Of a DNA stretch of 48,382 nucleotides, positions 26,261 through 35,174 are shown in pieces. This stretch comes from Rhodobacter sp. CZR27 (GTDB lineage: Bacteria; Pseudomonadota; Alphaproteobacteria; Rhodobacterales; Rhodobacteraceae), in contig NZ_CP023551.1 of NCBI RefSeq assembly GCF_002407205.1, forward strand, positions 1 through 48,382, written 5' to 3'. The translations under genes were made by a program, and so were the position numbers. The number at the start of each line of letters is the position of its first letter. Within the stretch, counting starts at the first letter, position 1. The notes below the pieces were generated by a model. That model did no database searches, was not told where the DNA came from, and was given only the letters and a program-made list of their open reading frames with translations.

Positions 26261-26827
26261 ATGAACATCCAGAACCAGATGACGACCGCCCGGAACGGCG
26301 TCAACGTCGAGGCCCTGCGCGAGATCAGGACGGCGCTGACGGACATGCCCCCCGCCGCCCAGTTCACCTTCCGCGCAAACTGCGAATGGCTCGGCGGCGT
26401 GCACAGCAGGTCCACCGTCGAGACGTTCTTCGGCGCCTGCGCCGAGCAGACCCACAGGATGCCCTACAGCGTCGAGGCGGACCACCCGCTCGTCTTCGCC
26501 GCGCCCGACAACGCGGCCACCCCGGTCGAGATCGTGCTGTCCGCGCTGGCAAGCTGCCTTACCGGCGGCATCGCCGCCATCGCGCAGCACCGCGGCATCC
26601 AGCTTCACTCGGTCCGGTCGACCGTCGAGGGCGACATGAACCTGCACGGCATCCTCGGCATCGACCCGGACGTCCGCAACGGCTTCAGCGCGATCCGCGT
26701 GACCTTCGAGATCGAGGCCGACGCCAGCCGGGACGAGATCGCCGCCGTGGTCGCACAGTCCCAGAAGCGCTCGGCCGTCTTCGACATCATCACCAATCCC
26801 GGCAACGTGAAGGTGATGGTCAGGTGA
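26261..26827 (+). CDS. OsmC-family protein
   Basis: 188 residues of the OsmC/Ohr fold. The conserved Cys is in IVLSALASCLTGGIAAIAQHRGI, preceded by the Arg/Glu-bearing strands (PYSVEADHPLVFAAPDNAATPVE). Only one of the two Cys of Ohr is evident, and a second reactive partner is not clear, so hydroperoxide reductase activity is uncertain. AGGAG precedes the ATG. It is the first gene of a plus-strand group ending with two flavoproteins, divergent from the TPR regulator. Confidence 0.85.
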   Translation: MNIQNQMTTARNGVNVEALREIRTALTDMPPAAQFTFRANCEWLGGVHSRSTVETFFGACAEQTHRMPYSVEADHPLVFAAPDNAATPVEIVLSALASCLTGGIAAIAQHRGIQLHSVRSTVEGDMNLHGILGIDPDVRNGFSAIRVTFEIEADASRDEIAAVVAQSQKRSAVFDIITNPGNVKVMVR

Positions 26828-27051
26828 CGGCCGTCCACCGCCACGCAAGAGGGCAGCCCCTGCATCCCGATGCGCCCCTCCGGGCGCATCGGCTCGTCAC
26901 CCGCATCGGTTCCATCCTCGCGGCGATCCGCGCGTTGCACAAGTCAAGGCGGGACGAGGCGCACCTGTCCCGGATGTCCGACCGGATGCTCGGCGACATC
27001 GGACTGAGCCGCGACGACGCCCGCGCCTTCCGGCGACCCCCGCCCTGCTAG
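26824..27051 (+). CDS. DUF1127 mini-protein
   Basis: About 75 residues starting at a GTG that overlaps the osmC stop (GTGA). The C-terminal half (DEAHLSRMSDRMLGDIGLSRDDARAF) is the DUF1127 motif. Small Arg-rich DUF1127 proteins in alphaproteobacteria bind RNA and affect phosphate, carbon or stress responses. A second member lies at 37845-38060. Confidence 0.8.
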   Translation: MTAVHRHARGQPLHPDAPLRAHRLVTRIGSILAAIRALHKSRRDEAHLSRMSDRMLGDIGLSRDDARAFRRPPPC

Positions 27052-27154
27052 CGCTGGCCGGTCAGGCAGCACGGGTTCGCCCGCGCCGCCTGACCCTTCC
27101 CGAACCGCTTCCACCCGAACCGCGACGCCACCCGGCGCGCGAAAGGACCTGCCC

Positions 27155-28393
27155 ATGCAACGGACGGATACTGTCATCATCGGCGCGGGCCAGTGCGGCC
27201 TTGCCATGAGCCACGAACTCAGCCGGCGCTCGATCGATCACGTCGTGATCGAGAGGGGAAGGATCGGCAACAGCTGGCTGACCGGTCGCTGGGACAGCCT
27301 GCGGCTGCTCACCCCGAACTGGCTGAACGGCCTGTTCGGCCCGGTGCCCGGCGACCCCGACGGCTACATGTCGGCCGCGGACTTCGCCAGCACCCTCGCC
27401 GGCGCCGCGGCCGAGATCTCCGCCCCCGTGATGGAGACGACGCGCGTCACCTCCGTCCGGCACGGCGGCGATGGGTATGTCGTCCGGACCGAGCAGGGCA
27501 CCCTGAGCTGCGCCAGCCTGGTGCTTGCCACCGGCGCCTGCGCGCTTCCGCGTGTCCCTGCCTTCGCCTCCGGCCTGCCGAAGTCGGTCACGCAGCTTAC
27601 CGCCCTGTCCTACAGAAACCCCGCACAGCTTCCGGACGGCTCGGCGGTCCTTGTCGTCGGCGCCTCGGCGTCGGGGCTCCAGATCGCGCGCGAGCTGGCC
27701 CTCTCCGGTCATCGGGTCACGCTCGCCGTCGGACAGCACACGCGGCTGCCCCGCGTCCATCGCGGCGCCGACATCCTGACCTGGATGCATCTGGTGGGCG
27801 TGCTCGACACTCCCTTCACCCGGCTCGACGATCTCGAGCGGATGCGCCGCCAGCCGTCGCTGGCGCTTCTCGGCGATCCGGACCGGGTCGATCTCGACCT
27901 GAACACGCTTCAGGCGCTTGGGGTCGAGATCGCGGGACGTCTCGTGGCGGTCACCGAAGGACGGGCCTGGTTCTCCGGAAGCCTGGCGAACCTCTGCGCC
28001 TCCTCCGACCTGAAGATGAGGCGGCTGCTCGACCGGATCGACGCATGGATCGGGGCGAGGGGCCTGCAGGCGCTGGTCGATCCGCCCGAAGACATCGCCC
28101 CGACGCGGATCCCCGACGATCCGATCCTGTCGCTCGACCTGCGCGCGCGGGGCATCGCCGCGGTGATCTGGGCAACCGGCTACACCCCGGACCACAGCTT
28201 CGTCGACCTGCCGGTGTTCGACCGGAAGGGGCGCATCCGCCACCACGGCGGACGCGTCGGAAACGGCCTTTACGTCATGGGGTTGCCCTATCTGCGCACC
28301 GCGCGCTCGTCCCACGTCTCGGGCGCCCGGCGCGACGCGCGTGCGATCGCGCGCGACCTGATCGCAAGACCCGGATGGCGGGCGGCGGCCTGA
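27155..28393 (+). CDS. FAD-dependent monooxygenase-like oxidoreductase
   Basis: 412 residues. The FAD-binding start is VIIGAGQCGLAMSHELSRR. The NAD(P)H-binding motif VLVVGASASGLQIARELALSGHRVTLAVG lies near residues 165-195, and a late ATG motif is present (VIWATGYTPD). This fits flavin-containing monooxygenases (CzcO-like/FMO). The substrate is unknown. The reading frame starts at an ATG 103 bases after the DUF1127 gene. Confidence 0.85.
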   Translation: MQRTDTVIIGAGQCGLAMSHELSRRSIDHVVIERGRIGNSWLTGRWDSLRLLTPNWLNGLFGPVPGDPDGYMSAADFASTLAGAAAEISAPVMETTRVTSVRHGGDGYVVRTEQGTLSCASLVLATGACALPRVPAFASGLPKSVTQLTALSYRNPAQLPDGSAVLVVGASASGLQIARELALSGHRVTLAVGQHTRLPRVHRGADILTWMHLVGVLDTPFTRLDDLERMRRQPSLALLGDPDRVDLDLNTLQALGVEIAGRLVAVTEGRAWFSGSLANLCASSDLKMRRLLDRIDAWIGARGLQALVDPPEDIAPTRIPDDPILSLDLRARGIAAVIWATGYTPDHSFVDLPVFDRKGRIRHHGGRVGNGLYVMGLPYLRTARSSHVSGARRDARAIARDLIARPGWRAAA

Positions 28394-28409
28394 ACGAAGG
28401 AAGCGCGAA

Positions 28410-29681
28410 ATGGCACGGAAAACCTATGACGCAATCATCGTCGGGGCCCGCGTCGCCGGAGCGGCGACCGCGCTGCTGCTGGCAAGGGCAGGGGCAAGGG
28501 TATTGATCGTCGACCGCGATCCCGCGATCGGCGACACGCTCTCGACCCACGCCCTGATGCGCCCGGCCGTCGGGTTGCTGGAACGCTGGGGGCTTCTCGA
28601 TGGTCTCGTGGCGGCCGGAACGCCCTGGGTCCGGCAGGCCCATTTCCACTACGGCTCCGATCGGATCACCGTCCCCGTCAAGCGCATCGACCGCGCCGAG
28701 GGCCTGCTTGCGCCGCGCCGCCGGCTGCTCGACCCGACAATCCTCGCCGCCGCCGTCGCGGCCGGGGCGGAGCTTGCCCTTGGAACCACCGTCGAGGGCT
28801 GCCTGCGGGCCGGCAACCGCATCGTGGGCGCCGTCCTGCGCAGACCGGACGGCGAGCGATGCACCCTGCAGGCCGATCTCGTCGTGGGAGCGGACGGCCG
28901 CATGTCGAGGATCGCGGAGATGGTCGGCGCGCGGCCGCTGATCCTGTCGACGGAGCGGACGGCGACCCTCTACGGCTATGTCCCGAACATCCCGAACGAG
29001 GGTTATCGCTGGTTCTTCGGCCAAGAGGCATCGGCCGGCGTCATCCCGACGAACGATGGCCTGCATTGCGTCTTTGCGGCGTGCCGGCCCGCCGACTACA
29101 GCGCACATTTCGCCGATGCGCGAAACGGCATGGCCGCCATCCTTCGCGGGTTCGATCCCGCCCTTGCGCAGCGCGTCCTGCAGGCACCTTCGGGGCACCT
29201 GCGCCGCTTCCTCGGCGCGCCGGGCCACATGCGAAAGCGCGCGGGCGAGGGCTGGGCGCTTGTCGGCGATGCGGCCTGCTTCAAGGACCCGGCGACGGCC
29301 CATGGCATCACCGACGCCCTCCTCGACGCTGACGCGCTGTCGCGGTCCCTCCTCCGCGACGGAACGCCGGACCGCTATGGCTGCGAGCGACACGAGCAGT
29401 CGCGCCCCCTGTTCGAGGTCACGCAGAAGATTGCCAGCTTCGACTGGGACTTCGATGCCCTCCGGACGCTGCACGACAGGCTGAACGCCTGCATGAAGTC
29501 CGAGCAGCGCGCGCTCCTCGACCCGGACCCGGCTTTGCGACTTCGCCGGGACGCGGGCGCCGGTCCACCGCGGCTTTCGCCGGCTCCACATGCTGCCAGC
29601 CCGCATCCGGCCGGGATGGCGGCGACTCCCGCCTCCCACCCCCCCGGACACGCGCTCCCGGAGGCCCCGAGACCCCTCTGA
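28410..29681 (+). CDS. FAD-dependent oxidoreductase, geranylgeranyl-reductase/PHBH-like
   Basis: 423 residues. The N-terminal FAD motif is AIIVGARVAGAATALLLARAGARVLIVDRD. DLVVGADGRMSRIAEMVGA is the DG motif, and GWALVGDAACFKDPATAHGITDALLDADALS is the GD motif of group A flavoenzymes. The last ~60 residues are Pro/Ala-rich and look like read-through beyond the enzyme fold. The substrate cannot be told. It starts sixteen bases after the preceding flavoprotein, so the two probably act together. Confidence 0.85.
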   Translation: MARKTYDAIIVGARVAGAATALLLARAGARVLIVDRDPAIGDTLSTHALMRPAVGLLERWGLLDGLVAAGTPWVRQAHFHYGSDRITVPVKRIDRAEGLLAPRRRLLDPTILAAAVAAGAELALGTTVEGCLRAGNRIVGAVLRRPDGERCTLQADLVVGADGRMSRIAEMVGARPLILSTERTATLYGYVPNIPNEGYRWFFGQEASAGVIPTNDGLHCVFAACRPADYSAHFADARNGMAAILRGFDPALAQRVLQAPSGHLRRFLGAPGHMRKRAGEGWALVGDAACFKDPATAHGITDALLDADALSRSLLRDGTPDRYGCERHEQSRPLFEVTQKIASFDWDFDALRTLHDRLNACMKSEQRALLDPDPALRLRRDAGAGPPRLSPAPHAASPHPAGMAATPASHPPGHALPEAPRPL

Positions 29682-30189
29682 CACCCGGGCGCTGCGGGCT
29701 GATCGTCCTCCCCGGCCGCGCCGTCGGGCTTCGCCCGGCCCGATGCACAACCCGGAGAGCCTCTCCGCGCAGGCACGTCCCCAAGGTCGCATGGCGGCCG
29801 AGGAGTGCTGACTGCCGGTCTTCGATCTGGGCATCCTGCTCGCCGCCCGCCCGGACCGACAGCGGCCCGCGCCTCATGGTGTGGGTCCTGCGGCAGGGCC
29901 GGGACGGCTGGCACTCGTTGGTCCTGCGGGTCGGGCGGACCGACGGGCTCGTCCGGCGAGAGGACGCACCGCGCTCCGGACCCGGCGCGGATCCCTGAAG
30001 GGCGGAGGCCCCGCCGGTCCCACAAGCGTCCGGCATGGCGACGAGGTTCCGCTTCTCGACCTCGACTGGCTGCTCGACAGTCCGCGGCTGGCGTCGCTTG
30101 CCGTTCCCGGGCGGTTGCCCCTGACGCGACGCCGGTCCCCGGAGCACGAGGCGGAGGCCAGGTCAGCGGTCTTACCCGGAGGGCTTTCC
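29682..30189. other. Region without a convincing gene
   Basis: About 500 bases between convergent genes. Open frames on both strands encode Arg/Pro/Gly-rich products without recognisable domains or ribosome sites. A short frame from the ATG at 29877 (VWVLRQGRDGWHSLVLRV, about 40 residues) could be a gene remnant but is not supported. Confidence 0.5.
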
Positions 30190-30726
30190 TCAGCGCCCCG
30201 CGGCTGGCCACATCCGCGCGAAGACCCCGTCGCGCCGCACGAGGGCATGGTGAAGCGCCGCCCCCGCATGCAGCAGCACGAGCGGGATCAGCGCCATGGC
30301 CGTCGCCCAGTGCAGGCTGCTGGCCGCCTTGCCCACCGCCTCCATCTTCGGCAGGCGCGGCAGGCCGAGCGCGTCCCAGCCTTCCAGCGGAAAGCCCCCG
30401 GCGGTGACCCGCACGAAGCCCGAAACCGCCATCAGGATCAGCAGCGCGTAAAGCAGCCCATGCGTCAGCCGCGCGATCCGCGCCTGCCAGTCGGGAACCG
30501 AGGCGGGAAGCGGCGGGGGCGGATGCGCGCCGCGGTAGGCGAGGCGCACGAGCATCAGGAGCCCCACGATCACGCCGGCGTTCTTGTGGAAGATGAAGAG
30601 CGTATCCTGCACCGGGCGCGGCAGCCCCTCGGTCGTCATGATCAGTCCTGCCGGGATCATGCAGAGCACGATCGCGGCGACCGTCCAGTGCAGGAAGCGG
30701 GCGGTGGGCCGGTAGGTTTCGGTCAT
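30190..30726 (-). CDS. Cytochrome b561 family protein
   Basis: 178 residues with four membrane helices and paired haem-ligand His: ARFLHWTVAAIVL (first helix), LFIFHKNAGVIVGLL (second), SLHWATAMALIPLVLLHAGAALHHALVRRDG (last). This matches the CybB-type di-haem cytochrome b561 that moves electrons between quinol and periplasmic or superoxide substrates. The ATG at 30726 has GGGAGAGG upstream. Its promoter side contains a three-copy 79-base repeat. Confidence 0.88.
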   Translation of the reverse strand: MTETYRPTARFLHWTVAAIVLCMIPAGLIMTTEGLPRPVQDTLFIFHKNAGVIVGLLMLVRLAYRGAHPPPPLPASVPDWQARIARLTHGLLYALLILMAVSGFVRVTAGGFPLEGWDALGLPRLPKMEAVGKAASSLHWATAMALIPLVLLHAGAALHHALVRRDGVFARMWPAAGR

Positions 30727-30812
30727 CGGTGCCTCTCCCAGTTTCCCGCGAAGTCTGCGCCATCCGGGCCCTTCGCGCCAGCGCGACGGTCGACGGGGCC
30801 GGGATGCCGCCC

Positions 30813-31049
30813 ATCGGGTTCCCCTCGCCATCCTGGGGCCCGCGCCGCCTGCCCGCTTGACCGCGCGCCGCCGGCTCCTGCACCACTGAAGATCGGGTTC
30901 CCCTCGCCATCCTGCAGCCCGCGCCGCCCGCCCGCTTGACCGCGCGCCGCCGGCCCCTGCATCACTGAAGATCGGGTTCCCCTCGCCATCCTGCGGCCCG
31001 CGCCGCCCGCCCGCTTGACCGCGCGCCGCCGGCTCCTACACCGCTGGAG
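30813..31049. repeat. Three tandem copies of a 79-base repeat
   Basis: Copies begin at 30813, 30892 and 30971 with ATCGGGTTCCCCTCGCCATC, are each exactly 79 bases and differ at only a few positions. The array lies between the divergent cytochrome b561 and CDP-alcohol transferase genes and ends at base 31049, next to the ATG of the latter. The GAAGATC at the end of the first two copies corresponds to the GGAGATG that forms the ribosome site and start codon in the third. 79 is not a multiple of three, so it does not encode a repeated peptide. It is not a CRISPR: there are no unique spacers. Confidence 0.9.
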
Positions 31050-31793
31050 ATGGACGCCGCACCCGATCCCGCCCTGCCGCCGCTGCCCCGGGATCACGTG
31101 GTCCGGGTGCGCGCGGCCTTTCTGGCGCTGGGGCTTCTGCACCTCGCCCTCGTGGGGCTTCTGGGTCACCGGCTCGGCGGCGGGGCGGTCGCGCTGGCGC
31201 TCGCGATCTTCGCGGGCGTGCTGGCCGTGGCAGGAGCCGCCCTCAGGGGCCGCTACCCGCATCCGCGGCTGGGGCTCTGCAACGCCGTGACGCAACTGCG
31301 CGCGGCGCTGGTGGCGGTGATCGCGGTGCCGCTGGTCGTGCCGGGGCTGCTGGCGGAACAGGCCGGGCCCGCCTGGGCGGTGGTGGCCCTCGCGACGCTC
31401 GCGCTTGCGCTCGACGGGCTGGACGGCTGGCTGGCGCGCCGGGCCGGACTGGTGTCGGACTTCGGCGCGCGCTTCGACGTGGAGGTGGACGCGCTGCTTG
31501 CGCTGACGCTGGCGTGCCTTGTCGCGCAGGGCGGCAAGGTCGGCCTCTGGGTGCTGGCGCTGGGGCTCATGCGCTACGCCTTCGTGGCCGCGGCATGGCT
31601 CTGGCCCTGGCTATCGGCGCCCCTGCCCGAGAGCCGTGCGCGCAAGCTGGTCTGCGTGATCCAGATCGCGACGCTGATCGCGCTTCTCGCGCCGCCCGTC
31701 GGCGCAGGAGCGGCCCCTCTGCTGGCAGGAGGGGCTTTGGCCCTGCTCTCCTGGTCCTTCGGGCGCGACGTGGCATGGCTCGCGCGGCGCTGA
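31050..31793 (+). CDS. CDP-alcohol phosphatidyltransferase family protein
   Basis: 247 residues with about six membrane helices. The full catalytic signature D-x2-D-G-x2-A-R-x8-G-x3-D-x3-D is present as DGLDGWLARRAGLVSDFGAR followed by FDVEVD. It should transfer a phospho-alcohol or phosphatidyl group from a CDP-linked donor; the substrate is unknown. The ribosome site is supplied by the third copy of the upstream repeat. It overlaps the next gene by 19 bases. Confidence 0.88.
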   Translation: MDAAPDPALPPLPRDHVVRVRAAFLALGLLHLALVGLLGHRLGGGAVALALAIFAGVLAVAGAALRGRYPHPRLGLCNAVTQLRAALVAVIAVPLVVPGLLAEQAGPAWAVVALATLALALDGLDGWLARRAGLVSDFGARFDVEVDALLALTLACLVAQGGKVGLWVLALGLMRYAFVAAAWLWPWLSAPLPESRARKLVCVIQIATLIALLAPPVGAGAAPLLAGGALALLSWSFGRDVAWLARR

Positions 31794-33307
31794 GCCTCCT
31801 GCTCATCGGCCTCGTGCTGGCGCAGCCGAACCAGCCCGCAGCCGTTCCCCGGTTTCCGCTGGAACTGCCGGTGATCGTGGCGATCCTGATCGCATGGCCG
31901 GGCCGGGCGCGGGGGCTGCGGACGCTTACGGTCGCGGCGCTCGTGGCGGGGGTGGTGCTGAAGGGGCTGGACCTCGCCCTGCACCTTGCCTTCGGGCGCC
32001 CCTTCGACCCGGTCGCCGACCTGCCGCTCCTCGCCTCGGCGCTGGAGCTGGGCGAAGGGGCGCTGGGGCCGGCACTGACCCTTCTGGCGGCGCTGGCGCT
32101 CGGAGCGGGCCTCGCCGCGCTGGCCGCGGCCCTCTGGTGGGCGACGGGCCTCTGGACAAGGCACGATCCCCCCCGGCGCGGATGGGCCTTGGTCGCGGTC
32201 GTGCTCGCGGCGGGCCTGGCGGCAGCCGATCTCGCGGCGCCCGAGCGCGTGCCGGGCGCGGCCTTCACCACGGCGCTGAGCGTGGAGCGCGGGAGGGCGG
32301 CGCGGCGCGCGCTGGACGATCTCGCGGCCTTCCGGAGGGCCACCGCGGCCGACCCCTGGGCGGGACATCCGGATCCCTTCGCGCGCCTCGGGGAGGCCGA
32401 ACTCCGCATCATCTTCGTCGAAAGCTACGGCCGCGCCAGCTTCGACAATCCGCTCTACGCCCCCCATGCCGCGCTGATGGCCGAGGCCGAGGCCGGCATC
32501 GCCGCCCGAGGCCTCGCGATGCGCTCGGGCTGGCTCGGCTCTCCGGTGGCCGGCGGGCAAAGCTGGCTTGCCCATGCGACGCTTGCCTCGGGGCTCCGGA
32601 TCGACAGCGCCACCCGCTACAGCGCCCTGCTGGCCAGCCCCCGCAGGACGCTGTTCGAGCTTGCGCGCGCTTCGGGCCACGAGACGCTCGCCGTGATGCC
32701 GGGGATCGTGCGCGACTGGCCCGAGGGCCGGAGGCTCGGCTTCTCGCGCATCCTCGCGGCGGCGGATCTGGGCTATCGCGGCCAGCCCTTCAACTGGGTG
32801 ACGATGCCCGACCAGTTCACCCTCGCAGCCTTCGACCGGCAGGGGCATCAGCCCGCCCGCGTGGCCCAGATCGTGCTGATCTCCAGCCACGCGCCCTGGG
32901 TGCCGGAGCCGCGGATGGTGCCGTGGGAGAAGCTGGGCGACGGGCGGATCTTCGACGCGCAGGCCACGGCGGGCGACCCGCCCGAGGTCGTCTGGCGCGA
33001 TCCCGGCCGGGTCCGTGCGGCCTACCGCTCATCGCTCGGCTATGCGCTGCGCGCGGTCACCGCCCATGCGACCCGCTCGGGGCACGGGGCGCTGACGCTG
33101 ATCCTCGGCGATCATCCGCCGGCGCCCTTCGTCTCGGGCCTGCCGGGGCGCGACGTGCCCGCCCACCTGATCGGCCCGCCCGAGCTTCTGGCGCCCTTCG
33201 ACGGCTGGGGCTGGACCGAGGGGCTGATCCCCGCGCCGGACCTGCCCGTCCTGCCGATGGAGGCCTTCCGCGACCGCTTCCTGAGCGCGCTTTCGGGCCG
33301 GCCCTGA
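31775..33307 (+). CDS. Membrane sulfatase-fold (LtaS/phosphoethanolamine-transferase-like) protein
   Basis: 510 residues. Four to five N-terminal membrane helices (residues ~1-165) are followed by an alkaline-phosphatase-superfamily domain. Putative metal and catalytic positions lie in LRIIFVESYGRASFDNP, SWLGSPVAGGQSWLAHATLASGL (Ser/Thr nucleophile candidates) and LTLILGDHPPAPFV (Asp-His). Such proteins hydrolyse or transfer phospho- or sulfo-groups at the outer membrane face. The 19-base overlap with the CDP-alcohol transferase suggests a joint lipid or envelope pathway. The ATG is at 31775; upstream in-frame sequence is a shadow. Confidence 0.8.
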   Translation: MARAALSLLLIGLVLAQPNQPAAVPRFPLELPVIVAILIAWPGRARGLRTLTVAALVAGVVLKGLDLALHLAFGRPFDPVADLPLLASALELGEGALGPALTLLAALALGAGLAALAAALWWATGLWTRHDPPRRGWALVAVVLAAGLAAADLAAPERVPGAAFTTALSVERGRAARRALDDLAAFRRATAADPWAGHPDPFARLGEAELRIIFVESYGRASFDNPLYAPHAALMAEAEAGIAARGLAMRSGWLGSPVAGGQSWLAHATLASGLRIDSATRYSALLASPRRTLFELARASGHETLAVMPGIVRDWPEGRRLGFSRILAAADLGYRGQPFNWVTMPDQFTLAAFDRQGHQPARVAQIVLISSHAPWVPEPRMVPWEKLGDGRIFDAQATAGDPPEVVWRDPGRVRAAYRSSLGYALRAVTAHATRSGHGALTLILGDHPPAPFVSGLPGRDVPAHLIGPPELLAPFDGWGWTEGLIPAPDLPVLPMEAFRDRFLSALSGRP

Positions 33308-33403
33308 GCGCCCGGCCGCGCGGGGGCGGCGCCGGCCTGCCGGAAGGCTTGCCGGCGGGGGACGGGCGCCCTAGCCTTGCCATGACAGCGGGGAGAGACG
33401 GGC

Positions 33404-34384
33404 ATGGTCGACTTCCGGGTGACGCGACGGGGAATGCTGGGCCTCGGGCTGGCCGGGCTGGGATTGGCCGCCACGCGGGGCCAGGCGCAGACCGCGGTCG
33501 CGATGCAGCTCTCCTGGCTCCATTCCGTGCAGTTCGCCGGCAGCTACATCGCCGAAGCCCGCGGCTACTGGCGCGACGAGGGGCTCGCGGTGGCGCTCCA
33601 CCCCGGCGGACCCAATGCGCCGGTCGAACCCCCGGTGGCCTCGGGGCGGGCGCTGGTGGGGATCTCGGCCGCCGACTACACCGCCGCGGCGGTGGCCGAG
33701 GGGGCGCCCTTCCGCATCCTCGCCGTGGCCATGCAGAAGAACCCCTTCGCCATCGCCTCGCTGCCCGCGCGGCCGGTCACCTCCCCGGCCGATCTGCCCG
33801 GCCTGCGGATCGGCATGGCGCTGGCCAACATGCCGGTGCTCAAGGCGCTCTGCCTGCTGAACGGGGTGGACATGGACCGGATCGAGGTCGTGCCCACGCA
33901 ATACGACGCGGCCCCCCTTCTGGCGGGTCAGGTGGATTGCCTGCTTTGCTGGGCGACCGACCTGCCGGTGGCCATGGCGGTGCGCGGCATCGACTGCGTC
34001 ACCATGCTGATGGCCGATTTCGGCTATGTGCTGCATTCGCAGACCTACATCGCGACCGAAGACAGCATCGCCTCTCGCCGGAGCGAGCTGGTTGCCCTCC
34101 TGCGCGGCGAGGTGCGGGGCTGGGAGGACTGCCGCGCCGATCCGGCCGCGGCGGTGCGCCTGACGCTCGATCGTCACCCCGATGCGGGCCTCGATCCGGC
34201 GGTGCAGGCGCTTCAGATCGAACGGCAACTGCCGCTGATGTTCCCGGACCTGACCGGGGCCCACGGCTTCGGCTGGTTCACCGAGGAGACGGTGGCGGCC
34301 AACATCCGGACGCTCAAGCTTCTGGGGCGCGAGGTCGGGCCGGATCTCTGGGACCGCTCGATCCTCGAGGACCTCCGTGGCTGA
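33404..34384 (+). CDS. ABC importer substrate-binding protein, NMT1/THI5-like
   Basis: 326 residues with a twin-arginine-type signal (VTRRGMLGLGLAGLGLAATRGQA). The mature start MQLSWLHSVQFAGSYIAEARGYWRDEGLAVALHPGGPN is the classical NMT1/THI5-like pattern found in ThiY/RibY-type pyrimidine or flavin binding proteins and in SsuA relatives. WFTEETVAANIRTLKLLGR is near the C terminus. It binds a small solute in the periplasm; identity unknown. The 3' end overlaps the ATPase gene by eight bases. Confidence 0.85.
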   Translation: MVDFRVTRRGMLGLGLAGLGLAATRGQAQTAVAMQLSWLHSVQFAGSYIAEARGYWRDEGLAVALHPGGPNAPVEPPVASGRALVGISAADYTAAAVAEGAPFRILAVAMQKNPFAIASLPARPVTSPADLPGLRIGMALANMPVLKALCLLNGVDMDRIEVVPTQYDAAPLLAGQVDCLLCWATDLPVAMAVRGIDCVTMLMADFGYVLHSQTYIATEDSIASRRSELVALLRGEVRGWEDCRADPAAAVRLTLDRHPDAGLDPAVQALQIERQLPLMFPDLTGAHGFGWFTEETVAANIRTLKLLGREVGPDLWDRSILEDLRG

Positions 34385-35174
34385 GCCCCCGCCGGAGGTG
34401 GCCTGCCGGGGCCTCGCCCGCACCTACGGCTCCGGCCCTCGCGCCATCGAGGCCGTGCGGCCCTTCACCCTGACCTTCGAGGCGGGCCGCACCACGGCCC
34501 TCGTCGGCCCCTCGGGCTGCGGCAAGTCCACGCTTCTGCGCATGATCGCGGGGCTCGAGACGCCCTCGGCCGGCGCAGTGACCATCGGAGGCGCGGCGCC
34601 GATCGAGGTCTGCCGCCGCGGCGGGCTGTCGGTCGCCTTCCAGGAGGCCGCGCTCCTGCCCTGGCGCACGGTCGAGGGCAACGTGAGCCTCGCCCTGCGG
34701 CTGGCGCGGCGACGGCCCGACGCGCAAGCGGTGGCGCGGCTCATCCGGCTCGTGGGCCTCGAAGGGTTCGAGAAGCGCCGCCCGGCCGAGCTTTCCGGCG
34801 GCATGCGCCAGCGCGCGGCGATCGCCCGCTGCCTCGTGACCGCGCCGGGGCTCTTGCTGCTCGACGAGCCCTTCGGTTCGGTGGACGAGCTGACCCGCCT
34901 GCGACTCGACCTCGACCTGCCGCGGCTCTGGCAGGAGCGGGGAACGACCGCGATCCTCGTCACCCATTCCGTGTCCGAGGCGGTGCTGCTCGCGGACCGC
35001 GTGGTGGTGCTTTCGCCGCGGCCGGGCGCGGTGGTGGCCGATCTTGCCATCCCCCTGCCCCGTCCCCGCCAGGCGGCAATGGTGCGCGAGACGCGGTTCC
35101 TCGACCTCGTGACCGAGATCACCGCGGGCCTTGCCGAGGGAGGGGCAGCCGACTGGCCGCTCGCCGCGCAGTGA
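34377..35174 (+). CDS. ABC importer ATPase
   Basis: 265 residues with Walker A GPSGCGKST, Q-loop FQEAALLPWRTV, signature LSGGMRQRAAIARC, Walker B LLLLDEPFGSVDELTR and the switch His in VTHSVSEAVLLADRV. It belongs to the nitrate/sulfonate/taurine ATPase group. The start is a GTG inside the binding-protein gene. Its stop overlaps the GTG of the permease. Confidence 0.93.
   Translation: MAEPPPEVACRGLARTYGSGPRAIEAVRPFTLTFEAGRTTALVGPSGCGKSTLLRMIAGLETPSAGAVTIGGAAPIEVCRRGGLSVAFQEAALLPWRTVEGNVSLALRLARRRPDAQAVARLIRLVGLEGFEKRRPAELSGGMRQRAAIARCLVTAPGLLLLDEPFGSVDELTRLRLDLDLPRLWQERGTTAILVTHSVSEAVLLADRVVVLSPRPGAVVADLAIPLPRPRQAAMVRETRFLDLVTEITAGLAEGGAADWPLAAQ

Noticed and set aside
26084..26848. 254-residue minus-strand frame over osmC
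   Set aside because: Antisense shadow of the clearly identified OsmC protein.
29805..30407. Plus-strand frame of 200 residues
   Set aside because: Low-complexity Arg/Ala/Ser/Pro translation, overlaps the cytochrome b561 gene, no family resemblance.
30813..31049. CRISPR array
   Set aside because: Units are contiguous 79-base copies with no unique spacers and no cas genes.
31894..34473. 859-residue plus-strand frame over the sulfatase and binding-protein genes
   Set aside because: Wrong frame of two well-supported genes; Gly/Arg/Ala repeats only.
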